Of a stretch of 64,000 bases of DNA, positions 50,747 through 58,691 are shown piece by piece. The DNA is taken from NCBI GenBank assembly GCA_020850415.1, contig JADZER010000017.1:124001-188000 (forward strand), in the 5' to 3' direction. Below the pieces are notes generated by a model, which searched no databases, was not told the origin of the DNA, and saw nothing but the letters and a program-made list of their open reading frames with translations. The DNA is from Phycisphaerales bacterium. GTDB taxonomy: Bacteria > Planctomycetota > Phycisphaerae > Phycisphaerales > UBA1924. The translations under genes were made by a program, and so were the position numbers. Every line of letters begins with the position of its first letter. The first letter of the stretch is position 1.

Positions 50747-51160
50747 TCACGAGTCGCTGGCGAACCGGTGCAGGCGGGCGGTGAGGCGATCGGCATCTAG
50801 CGTCTGACACTCCCAGACGATCAGCACCCGCCATCCCAGACGCCTGAGCGCCGCGGCGGTGCGTTTGTCCCGGGCTTGGTTGCGAGCGACTTTCTCTGAC
50901 CAGTACCCGGCATTCTGCTTGGGACGGCGAATGCCGCGGGAGCACCCGTGCCCGTGCCAGAAGCAGCCATGCACAAGCACGATGCGCGATCGTGCGGGCA
51001 TGACGATGTCGGGCTTCCCCGGCAGGTCGGCGCGGTGGAGTGTGAACCGACACCCGAGGCGGTGGAGCGCCGATCGCACGATGCACTCAGGCGTTGTGTT
51101 CCGACTTCGAACAGCTTGCATGCACGCGCGACGCTGGTCGTTTGAGAGGTTGTCGGGCAT
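50747..51160 (-). CDS. vsr: Very short patch repair endonuclease
   Basis: RRACMQAVRSRNTTPECIVRSALHRLGCRFTLHRADLPGKPDIVMPARSRIVLVHGCFWHGHGC. Confidence 0.93.
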   Translation of the reverse strand: MPDNLSNDQRRACMQAVRSRNTTPECIVRSALHRLGCRFTLHRADLPGKPDIVMPARSRIVLVHGCFWHGHGCSRGIRRPKQNAGYWSEKVARNQARDKRTAAALRRLGWRVLIVWECQTLDADRLTARLHRFASDS

Positions 51161-51163
51161 GGT

Positions 51164-52378
51164 TCACGCCGAGATCTTCTTGGTCCGGCCGGTCGACCGG
51201 GCAGTGGAACCGGAACGCACGCACTCGTCAAACACCGGCGTTAAGATGTTCTGATCAAGCCACCGGATGACCGGTACGCACACGCCGTCACCGAAACCAA
51301 ACAGGGACTGGACCGTGTTGGGCGCGAGCTTGAAGCGGGGTGCGCCCTGGAGCCTGGCGTACTCCCGGGGCGACATCCAGCGAAACCGCACCTCGCCTTC
51401 GTGAATCACCATGACGATCTGCCTCGCACTCCCCCCGCGCGGTGTTCTCAAGCACCCGGCCAGATTGTCAAACCTCACCTCCGCTCGCATGACATCGTTG
51501 CGGCAGCGCCGATACACGGTGCCGACATGGAGTCCGCCGGCCGTACGGCGATGTTCCACCTCTCGACGGTGCAGATCGCTCAACATCCCGTAGTGCTTCG
51601 CCGTCGCCGTCTCGTCCCACCACTCCTGATCCGAGTCCGTGTCAATGACCGCACTGAGCGAGTATTTGGCCTGCTTTGGGGCGCGAGGACCTAGCGTCGC
51701 CCAGCCCGTGGCCAGCTCAGTGCGCTCCATCAAACGCCTGAGCACCGGCGGGCGCAGCGCCCCACCGACCTCGATCGCCGCCCGCCATGGGTCATCGAGG
51801 CCTCTCACTCCAGAGCCCTGCCGGATGACCCGCCCTGAGTCGACCGTTTCGTGGACGCCAATGACAAACACTCGCGGTCGGCTCTGCGGGACGAACCACT
51901 TCGCATCCACCACGACGCAATCAAGCCAATAGCCTTCTGCCGCCAAGGTTGTCACCGCTGCCGCAAAATCCGCCCCCCCCTTCGAGGTCAGAAAGCCTGG
52001 GACATTCTCCAGCATCACCAGTTTCGGTCGCCGCCGTCCCAGCGCCTGGAGCGCCTTGATGAACCCGAAATATGTCGACGACTGAGATCCCTCAAACCCT
52101 TGCCAGTGTCCGGCGAGCGACAGATCCGTACATGGGAATGAAGCGGTGGCCAAGAACGGTTCGCCGCTGATCTCCGAGATGATCCGGTCAGTCTGCCAGA
52201 CATCCTCGAGGTGGAAATATGGACTCTCGCCAAACTGGCCCTTGTACATCGCCTCCTTCTTGGGGTCGATGTCATTGGCGTACACACACTCCCAGCCCGA
52301 ACTCTTGAGCGCTTCATGAACCAGGCCGATCCCGGCGAAGAACTCCAAAAAGCACTTTGCAGGACTGTGTTGCGCCAT
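51164..52378 (-). CDS. DNA (cytosine-5) methyltransferase
   Basis: FFAGIGLVHEAL, FPCTDLSLAG (PC motif IV), ENVPGF (ENV motif VI), QSRPRVFVIG (motif VIII). Confidence 0.92.
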   Translation of the reverse strand: MAQHSPAKCFLEFFAGIGLVHEALKSSGWECVYANDIDPKKEAMYKGQFGESPYFHLEDVWQTDRIISEISGEPFLATASFPCTDLSLAGHWQGFEGSQSSTYFGFIKALQALGRRRPKLVMLENVPGFLTSKGGADFAAAVTTLAAEGYWLDCVVVDAKWFVPQSRPRVFVIGVHETVDSGRVIRQGSGVRGLDDPWRAAIEVGGALRPPVLRRLMERTELATGWATLGPRAPKQAKYSLSAVIDTDSDQEWWDETATAKHYGMLSDLHRREVEHRRTAGGLHVGTVYRRCRNDVMRAEVRFDNLAGCLRTPRGGSARQIVMVIHEGEVRFRWMSPREYARLQGAPRFKLAPNTVQSLFGFGDGVCVPVIRWLDQNILTPVFDECVRSGSTARSTGRTKKISA

Positions 52379-52446
52379 CGATCGACTCCTCACCACCGCA
52401 GCATAACACCGGACAGATCCCTGTCAAGTCGATGGGGACATGAATG

Positions 52447-52490
52447 GTACTCATAGTCCGTGGACTGATCGATACCATCAGTGAGTATAT
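52447..52490 (+). promoter_or_regulatory. C-box-like controller operator upstream of C-protein gene
   Basis: GTACTCATAGTCCGTGGACTGATCGATACCATCAGTGAGTATAT; resembles the ACTYATAGTCCGTRGACTTAT C-box of PvuII/BamHI-type controllers. Confidence 0.75.
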
Positions 52491-52496
52491 GGGGCG

Positions 52497-52718
52497 ATGG
52501 CAGACCGTGATGTACTCAAGGAGTTTGGTGCCAGAGTGCGGGTGATTCGCCTGGAGCGGGGCAGGAGCCAGGAGGACTTGGCCCGCTTGGCTGGCATGGA
52601 TCGGACCTACATCGGCGGGATCGAGCGCGGCGAGCGCAACGCCGGGATCAAGAACATCTGGCGGATTGCCGACGCGCTCGGGGTCCCCGCCGCTGCGCTC
52701 TTCCAAGGGGGGGCGTAG
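52497..52718 (+). CDS. XRE-family controller (C) protein of R-M system
   Basis: MADRDVLKEFGARVRVIRLERGRSQEDLARLAGMDRTYIGGIERGERNAGIKNIWRIADALGV. Confidence 0.85.
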   Translation: MADRDVLKEFGARVRVIRLERGRSQEDLARLAGMDRTYIGGIERGERNAGIKNIWRIADALGVPAAALFQGGA

Positions 52719-52719
52719 C

Positions 52720-53475
52720 GTGTCCGAGCATTCCGCATTGACCGGGGTGCTGGCCCAACTCCAAGGGGCCAAACCGGAGTTGGACGCCTATGACCCCCCT
52801 GTGTGTGATTGGTATCAGCGAGCATGCCGCACAGTCGGCGAGCTGGTGCCTTGGCTTGCCCGTGAAGCTCCGGGACTGCGAAGCCACACCGAATGCGTGT
52901 TGAATTCACCCTGCGACCTGCGAGAGGCTTGGCAGCGGGCGCGTGAAGCTGTCCCGGATGCGACCCTTGTCGCAACGATTGATCAGAAGCTGCGCGAGGA
53001 GCTGGTCCTCCTCGACTTTATCGCGGGCGACACGGTCAGCAGCGTGGTCACAAAGTACCTGATCGAGCGGTATCCCGATCAGCAGTTGGCGGGCAACAGC
53101 AAGAGCGACTACCCCGACCTCTACCTCGTGGATCGCGACTATTCAGGGTTGCCCGCGCGCCGTCGCGCCGGCGAGGGCGCCATCGGCGCCGCTGTTCGAG
53201 GCCCGCAAAGGAAGCCGGTCCGCGTTCCGGACGGCCTGGAGATTAAGACCTCTCGCAACGGCGCAAACATCGACTGTCACTTCCCCCATCCCGGTCTGCA
53301 CCTGATGCTCTCGTTCCACACGACGGCCGGGGCGGTGCGTGTGGATGATGTGCTGGTCGCGTATCTCAAGGCCGCCGACTATCGAGTTGCCCGGCGCAGC
53401 ACCGAAGCCACAACCGTGAAGGCATCGTTCACCCGAGCGCCGTTCATCTCCTTGATTGAACAGGGCGCGGCCTAG
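52720..53475 (+). CDS. Putative type II restriction endonuclease (PD-(D/E)xK-like)
   Basis: GTG start just after the C gene; SDYPDLY ... DGLEIKTSRNG resembles PD-(D/E)xK; genetic context. Confidence 0.7.
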   Translation: MSEHSALTGVLAQLQGAKPELDAYDPPVCDWYQRACRTVGELVPWLAREAPGLRSHTECVLNSPCDLREAWQRAREAVPDATLVATIDQKLREELVLLDFIAGDTVSSVVTKYLIERYPDQQLAGNSKSDYPDLYLVDRDYSGLPARRRAGEGAIGAAVRGPQRKPVRVPDGLEIKTSRNGANIDCHFPHPGLHLMLSFHTTAGAVRVDDVLVAYLKAADYRVARRSTEATTVKASFTRAPFISLIEQGAA

Positions 53476-53519
53476 TCCGGTGTGTTCGAGACCCCGGTTT
53501 GGCCCGACCCCAGCCCCCC

Positions 53520-53708
53520 GGCCGGTCCGCGTGTGTCCGAGCGACGACTTGTTGCCCAAACCCTGCTTCAAGGTGGGCCCCTCGCCCCGGATCCGGGCCC
53601 TCCCCTCGTCGGGGGCTCGGCCGTCGCCCGGGAATGCTCTGGGGCCCGAGGGTTGGCACAAAGGTTGGACAAACCGCTGCGCCGCCCGGACACCTCCGCG
53701 GACCGGCC
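53520..53708. ncRNA. Candidate structured RNA / long imperfect hairpin; strand unknown
   Basis: Ends pair over 12 bp (GGCCGGTCCGCG 53520-53531 / CGCGGACCGGCC 53697-53708), then TGTCCG 53534-53539 / CGGACA 53687-53692, and further internal GC-rich pairing. Confidence 0.4.
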
Positions 53709-53905
53709 GCAAGGCCGGCGGCCCGTGCCGAGGTATTCCCCAGAACGAGCCGCGATCAATCTACCACACGATGCCCCCCCACCGCCACCGATCCGCCCGA
53801 TCAACCCCGCTCGCGGGACTTTCCACACCCGGTCCCCAGCCACAAACGGCCGGGAACCCAACGCCCCCGCCCGGCGGATATGCTCGGTGGCAGGCCCACC
53901 GCGTA

Positions 53906-53934
53906 TTGACGCCCCCGCCCGGGCCCGCTACAAC
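53906..53934 (+). promoter_or_regulatory. Sigma70-type promoter
   Basis: TTGACG (53906-53911) - 17 bp - TACAAC (53929-53934). Confidence 0.55.
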
Positions 53935-54000
53935 ATCCCTCCCGGAGGGGCCGCCCGGTGGGGCCGCCCCGACGGCGATGTGTCAACAGGAGTGAACGCC

Positions 54001-54288
54001 ATGACCGCACGCGTGCCGCGCACCATCATCCTCGCCCTCGGCTGTCTCGGCGTCGCATCGCTGGTCGGCTGCAACACCGCCTCCAGCCAGGCCGACCACG
54101 CCCAGGCCGAGCGTATCCGGGCCGACCTGACGCCCGAGCTCGACACCCTGCACCAGCGCCCGGACGACATGTCCAACGCCATGACCATCATGGCCGACGA
54201 GAACGGCCGCATGTTCTGGCAGGACATGGGCCGCGTGTTCTACACCGACCGCCCCAGCCGCCTCACCCGAGAGCCGGTGCCGTGGTGA
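54001..54288 (+). CDS. Small lipoprotein
   Basis: MTARVPRTIILALGCLGVASLVGCNTASSQ lipobox; SD AGGAG; own promoter and terminator. Confidence 0.7.
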   Translation: MTARVPRTIILALGCLGVASLVGCNTASSQADHAQAERIRADLTPELDTLHQRPDDMSNAMTIMADENGRMFWQDMGRVFYTDRPSRLTREPVPW

Positions 54289-54309
54289 TCCACGCGATCT
54301 GAACCAGCG

Positions 54310-54335
54310 ACCCACCCAGGCGGGTGGGTTTTTTA
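54310..54335 (+). terminator. Rho-independent terminator
   Basis: CCCACCC-AGGC-GGGTGGG followed by TTTTTT. Confidence 0.9.
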
Positions 54336-55166
54336 TTGCGCCAGATGCTCCACCGCCGGCAGGACCGTGGAGTACAGCCCCTCCACATCCATCACCGCCA
54401 CAGGGGCCTCGCCGGCCGACGGCATCGCCATCCCCGTGATCATGCGGCTGTCCACCGTGACGCTCTGCATGTGCTCGGGCAGCAGGGCCCGCATGTTCTG
54501 CACCTGATCGATCAGCACGCCGATCCGCTCGCCCCGCAGCTCGAGGATCAACAGCAGCGTCCGGCGCAGCGACACGAACATGTCCTTCGCCCGGTCGAAC
54601 AGGCTGACCATCGTGGACAGGTCGCCGTTCCGCGAGTGCTGGATCACGCCCAGCGCCCCGTGCTGATCGCCGGTCTCCATCAGCCGCGCGACATCGAGCG
54701 CGATCGCGTGGATCCGCTGGTGCGGCTGGTCGAACGCGCGCAGCACGCCCTCCAGCGGGCCGCTCCCGTTGGTGAAGCGCTGCACCGCCGGAACGCTCGA
54801 CATCAGCGAGTCGTACCACTTCCCGAACTTGCACGCGTGCGGGTCCGTCGTCAGCCGGAACGCCCGGTTCTCGTGCACCGAGGTCTCCAGCTCGTCAAGC
54901 CAGTTGATGTGGTCCTGCTTGCGCTGCTCCAGCGTCGCCAGGACTTCCTCGCTCTCGGTCGCCATCGAACGCATCCCCAGCAGCGTCCGAAGCTCCACCA
55001 CCGGGATCACCCGCCCCTGATGCACGAGGAACCCCGCGAGGGCCTCCCCCTCACCGAACGGGCGCCGGAGCTCCCGCGGCTCGTACTTGATCAGACCAAG
55101 CACATGCCCGACGGGAACCGCAAAGCGCTCGCCGCCAAGCTCGAAGACCAGGTGCTCGTTGGCCAT
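54333..55166 (-). CDS. CheW-like protein with inserted CZB (chemoreceptor zinc-binding) domain
   Basis: LVFELGGERFAVPVGHVLGLI...VHQGRVIPVVELRTLLG then QRKQDHINWLDELE...DPHACKFGKWYDSL...PHQRIHAIA then ILELRGERIGVLIDQV. Confidence 0.85.
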   Translation of the reverse strand: MANEHLVFELGGERFAVPVGHVLGLIKYEPRELRRPFGEGEALAGFLVHQGRVIPVVELRTLLGMRSMATESEEVLATLEQRKQDHINWLDELETSVHENRAFRLTTDPHACKFGKWYDSLMSSVPAVQRFTNGSGPLEGVLRAFDQPHQRIHAIALDVARLMETGDQHGALGVIQHSRNGDLSTMVSLFDRAKDMFVSLRRTLLLILELRGERIGVLIDQVQNMRALLPEHMQSVTVDSRMITGMAMPSAGEAPVAVMDVEGLYSTVLPAVEHLAQ

Positions 55167-55357
55167 GCGGACCTCCCACAGCCGCATCGGCCTCCGGGGC
55201 CCGCCGCTTCAGCCCAGCCGGCCCGATCACCCAGATCTTCCCACAACATCTCCCGACAACATCTACCCACAACGCGCGGAGCCCGCCGGGTCTGCCGGCG
55301 GGCCCCTCGCGATGGGACTCTGTCTGACGCGCCCCGCGGCGCCGGGGGACGCCCGCC

Positions 55358-55867
55358 CTACTTGGCGGTGTAGGCGCCGCGACCGATCTTCTTGATCAGC
55401 TCGCTGCGGATCAGCGTCTGATTCACGATCGTGCGGAAGTTCGGGCTGGTGGTCCGATACCCGGCCTTCTGCACCGCCTCGGCCACCTCGGTCACGCCCA
55501 TCGTCTTGCCCTTGAGCACCTCGGAGAGCGCGACCTCGAGGCTCTTCTCGTTGCGGGGGCGCTTGCGACCCGGGACCGCGCGGCCCCGGCGGACAGCCCC
55601 GGCACGACGCGCCGGCGCACGAGACGCGCCGCCGAGCGCCGCGCTCAGGAACGCGATCTCGCCGTCGATCTCCGCGACCTCCGCCATCAACGCCTCACGC
55701 TTCGCCTCGAGCGGGCCAAGCTCCGAAGCACGACGCTTCAGCTCGGCCTGGAGGTCCGTGGTCGTCACGCCGCGAAGCGACGCGCCACGCCGGGAAGCGC
55801 CCTTGCCGCCCGCCTTGCGGCCAGCAACCTTGCGACGCGCGGTCTTCTTCCTTGCCTTCTTCGCCAT
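55358..55867 (-). CDS. Histone H1-like basic protein with C-terminal wHTH-like region
   Basis: MAKKARKKTARRKVAGRKAGGKGASRRG tail; coiled-coil EAKREALMAEVAEIDGEIAFL; MGVTEVAEAVQKAGYRTTSPNFRTIVNQTLIRSELIKKIGRGAYTAK. Confidence 0.75.
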   Translation of the reverse strand: MAKKARKKTARRKVAGRKAGGKGASRRGASLRGVTTTDLQAELKRRASELGPLEAKREALMAEVAEIDGEIAFLSAALGGASRAPARRAGAVRRGRAVPGRKRPRNEKSLEVALSEVLKGKTMGVTEVAEAVQKAGYRTTSPNFRTIVNQTLIRSELIKKIGRGAYTAK

Positions 55868-56124
55868 GTTCAGAACACCTCTCAGTTATGCTTGTGTGTT
55901 TGGGGAGTGGCACACGCCTGAAAGAAACACATAACCAGCGAGGGATCTTACGGCAAAAACCTGAAGAAACAAGGGAACGCGCCCCACGAATGCCCCGCGT
56001 TCCCCACGGGCCGATCCGCACCGCACGCACGAGCCGGCGCAGAGCGCCGGCGCGGACCAGCCCGCACGACAGCGCGCCAGCGCGATCACCCGCCGGCCCT
56101 GAGTGATCTCACGCAACCGACCGG

Positions 56125-57099
56125 CTACAGCGAGCCGTCGTCGGCCAGACCGATGCGCTCCATCAGGCCCTCGAACTGCTCAAGGCTGTAGAACTCTACC
56201 TGCATCCGACCCTTCGTGCCGCTCGCCCCCAGCGTGATGCGCACCTTCGTCCCCAGGTGTTCACACAGGCGACGCTCGATGTCCGCGATCACCGCCTCGC
56301 GCTGTGTTGGGGTCGGGTGCGCGATCTGTGCGGGGTTTTGGGCTTTGTCCCCTGCGATCGAACCCCGCACCGCGGCTTCCACCTGCCGCACAGACCACAA
56401 ACCATCCGCCGCACGCTTCGCCAGCGCCAGACGCGCCGCACCGCCCGGCATCCCCAGCAACGCGCGCGCGTGACCCATCTGCAACACGCCCGCCGACACC
56501 ATCGACTGCAGCTCCTCCTCAAGCTCGGTCAGCCGGATCAGGTTCGCGACCGTCGAACGCTCGAGCCCCACACGCTCGCCGAGCTGCGCGTGGCTCAGCC
56601 CGAACCGCGCGCCCAGGCCCGCCAGCCCGTGCGCGCGCTCCATCGGGTTCAGATCCTCACGCTGGATGTTCTCGACCAGCGCCCACTCCGCCGCGTCCCC
56701 GTCGGCCAGCTCGCGCACCACCGCCGGCACCTCGCTCAGCCCGGCAAGCGTCGCCGCCCGCCACCGCCGCTCCCCGGCCACAAGCTCGTACCGGCCCCCC
56801 GCCCCCGGGCGCACGATGATCGGCTGCATCAGCCCCGAGCGCGAGATCGACGCCGCCAAACGCACCAGCGACGCCTCGTCGAACGCCCGACGAGGCTGGA
56901 ACGCGCTGGGATCAATCTCCCCCACCGCGATCATCCGAACCAACGACCCGGTGCTTCCCACGGAGTTATCGGACGACAACACAACGCCAGGTGTTTCTCT
57001 AGGTGCTGCCGGCCCCACGCTCGCGACCTGCGCCGGCGCCCCGCCCTGGATCAGGCTGCTCAACCCCCGCCCCAACCGCCGCTGCTTCTGTGCCGCCAT
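56125..57099 (-). CDS. parB: Chromosome partitioning protein ParB
   Basis: RRLGRGLSSLI; FQPRRAFDEASLVRLAASIS; YELVAGERRWRAA; ENIQREDLNPMERA. Confidence 0.95.
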   Translation of the reverse strand: MAAQKQRRLGRGLSSLIQGGAPAQVASVGPAAPRETPGVVLSSDNSVGSTGSLVRMIAVGEIDPSAFQPRRAFDEASLVRLAASISRSGLMQPIIVRPGAGGRYELVAGERRWRAATLAGLSEVPAVVRELADGDAAEWALVENIQREDLNPMERAHGLAGLGARFGLSHAQLGERVGLERSTVANLIRLTELEEELQSMVSAGVLQMGHARALLGMPGGAARLALAKRAADGLWSVRQVEAAVRGSIAGDKAQNPAQIAHPTPTQREAVIADIERRLCEHLGTKVRITLGASGTKGRMQVEFYSLEQFEGLMERIGLADDGSL

Positions 57100-57195
57100 C
57101 GCCGCCTCCTTGCGAACCCGGGACCCGGACCGATCCGACCTGTTATAACACACCTCCCCCACCGCCGACCACCCACGCCACCGGAGAATCGCCGC

Positions 57196-57660
57196 GTGCC
57201 GCCCGGAACACCCAAGTCGATCGAGCTCATCTCCCGCGGCTTGGCCGCCCGCGACGGCCGGGTCCTCCTCTGCCGAAGCCTCAAGCACGACTACGCCTAC
57301 CTGCCGGGCGGCCATGTCGAGCCCGGCGAGACCGCCGCCGAGGCCCTCGCCCGCGAGTTCCTGGAAGAGACCGGGCTCCGCGTGCGGGTAGGGGGGTTCC
57401 TGCTCGCGCACGAGAACCTCTTCGAACAGCAGGGCAAGCCCCGGCACGAGTACTCCCTCCTGTTCCATGTGGAACACGCCGAGGGGCCCTGGCTGGACGA
57501 AGTCCCCAGCCTCGAGGGCAAGATCAGCTTCGAATGGGCCGAAGTCGCGGCCCTGCCCGAGACCGGGCTGGTCCCGCCCGCCATGCTGGCCTGGCTCACC
57601 GCCGGAGGCCCGGACAACCCGGACCAGCCGCCCTGGGTCAGCCAACGCCAGGGCGCCTAA
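57196..57660 (+). CDS. NUDIX hydrolase
   Basis: GTG start; GGHVEPGETAAEALAREFLEETG Nudix box. Confidence 0.9.
   Translation: MPPGTPKSIELISRGLAARDGRVLLCRSLKHDYAYLPGGHVEPGETAAEALAREFLEETGLRVRVGGFLLAHENLFEQQGKPRHEYSLLFHVEHAEGPWLDEVPSLEGKISFEWAEVAALPETGLVPPAMLAWLTAGGPDNPDQPPWVSQRQGA
57461..57476. promoter_or_regulatory. parS-like site
   Basis: TGTTCCATGTGGAACA; compare canonical TGTTTCACGTGAAACA. Confidence 0.7.
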
Positions 57661-57775
57661 ACCCCCCCGCCGACCCTCACCCCCGGGCTGGTGCCGGTTT
57701 TGAGGCCAATCCCGACTGCCGCCGAAGTCGCCCCCCCACTGGCCCGATATCCACGCCGGAGGTTCCCCAACCGGC

Positions 57776-58615
57776 ATGGCCCAACCCCAGCAGCTCAACC
57801 CGCAGGCCAACGACCTGCTCCGGCGCATCGACGAGCTGGAGCAGCGCCTGGACCACACCAAGTCCGAGCTGGAGACCTCCGGCCAGCTCCGGACGCTGGG
57901 CCTGCTCGCCGGCGCCATCGCCCACGAGTTCAACAACATCCTGACCCCCGTGCTCAGCTACGCCCGGGTGGCGCTGGACGCCCCCGAGGACGCGGAGCTC
58001 AGCCGCCGGGCCCTCGAGAAGGCCGCCGACGGCGTGGAGCGGGCGTCCCGACTGGCCAAGTCGGTGCTGAACCTCGCCGGACGGGGCTCCGACGCGGGGC
58101 TTCCCCCCCGCTGTCACCCGGCCTCAGCCCTGCGGGCGGCCCTGGACTGCCTGGACAAGCCCCTCGCCGCCCGGGGTATCGCGCTCAAGACCGAGATCGA
58201 CAGCGCCGTCGAGGTCACCATCCATCAGACCGACCTGGAGCATGTGCTCCTGAACCTGCTGATCAATGCCGTGCGTGCCCTCGGCGACGGTGGGGGGGTG
58301 ATCGAGGTCGCCTGCCGGGCGGCGACCGGCGCCGAGTGTTCCACATGGAACACACCCGCCGCCGGCGCGCTGCTCGAGGTCCGGGACTCCGGGCCCGGTG
58401 TCGACCCAGCCCTTCTCCCGACCCTCTTCGAGCCGTTCCAGAAGCGGGCCAGCCGGTCTCTTCCGCGCCAGGGCAACGGGCTCGGCCTCGCCATCTGCCG
58501 ACACCTCGTCGAGGCCGTGGGGGGCAGCATCGCCCTCCGCACCGATGTGCCCCAGGGTGCCGCGTTTGTGGTCATGCTGCCCACGCCCGCGGCCTCGGCC
58601 CAGCGTGCGGCGTAG
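57776..58615 (+). CDS. Sensor histidine kinase
   Basis: GLLAGAIAHEFNNILTPVLSYA H-box; LEHVLLNLLINAVRAL N-box; DSGPGVDP; GNGLGLAICRHLV. Confidence 0.9.
   Translation: MAQPQQLNPQANDLLRRIDELEQRLDHTKSELETSGQLRTLGLLAGAIAHEFNNILTPVLSYARVALDAPEDAELSRRALEKAADGVERASRLAKSVLNLAGRGSDAGLPPRCHPASALRAALDCLDKPLAARGIALKTEIDSAVEVTIHQTDLEHVLLNLLINAVRALGDGGGVIEVACRAATGAECSTWNTPAAGALLEVRDSGPGVDPALLPTLFEPFQKRASRSLPRQGNGLGLAICRHLVEAVGGSIALRTDVPQGAAFVVMLPTPAASAQRAA
58337..58352. promoter_or_regulatory. parS-like site, inverted copy
   Basis: TGTTCCACATGGAACA; exact reverse complement of 57461-57476. Confidence 0.7.
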
Positions 58616-58691
58616 AGCGACCCGCCAAGCCCCCAATCGCGCAGGCAACCCCCACACCGGCCTGGCAACAGAACAAAACCCAAATAGTAAG

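Noticed and set aside
50747-53475. R-M island as part of a prophage or larger defence island
   Set aside because: No integrase, transposase or phage structural genes nearby; flanks are ordinary exported-protein and lipoprotein genes.
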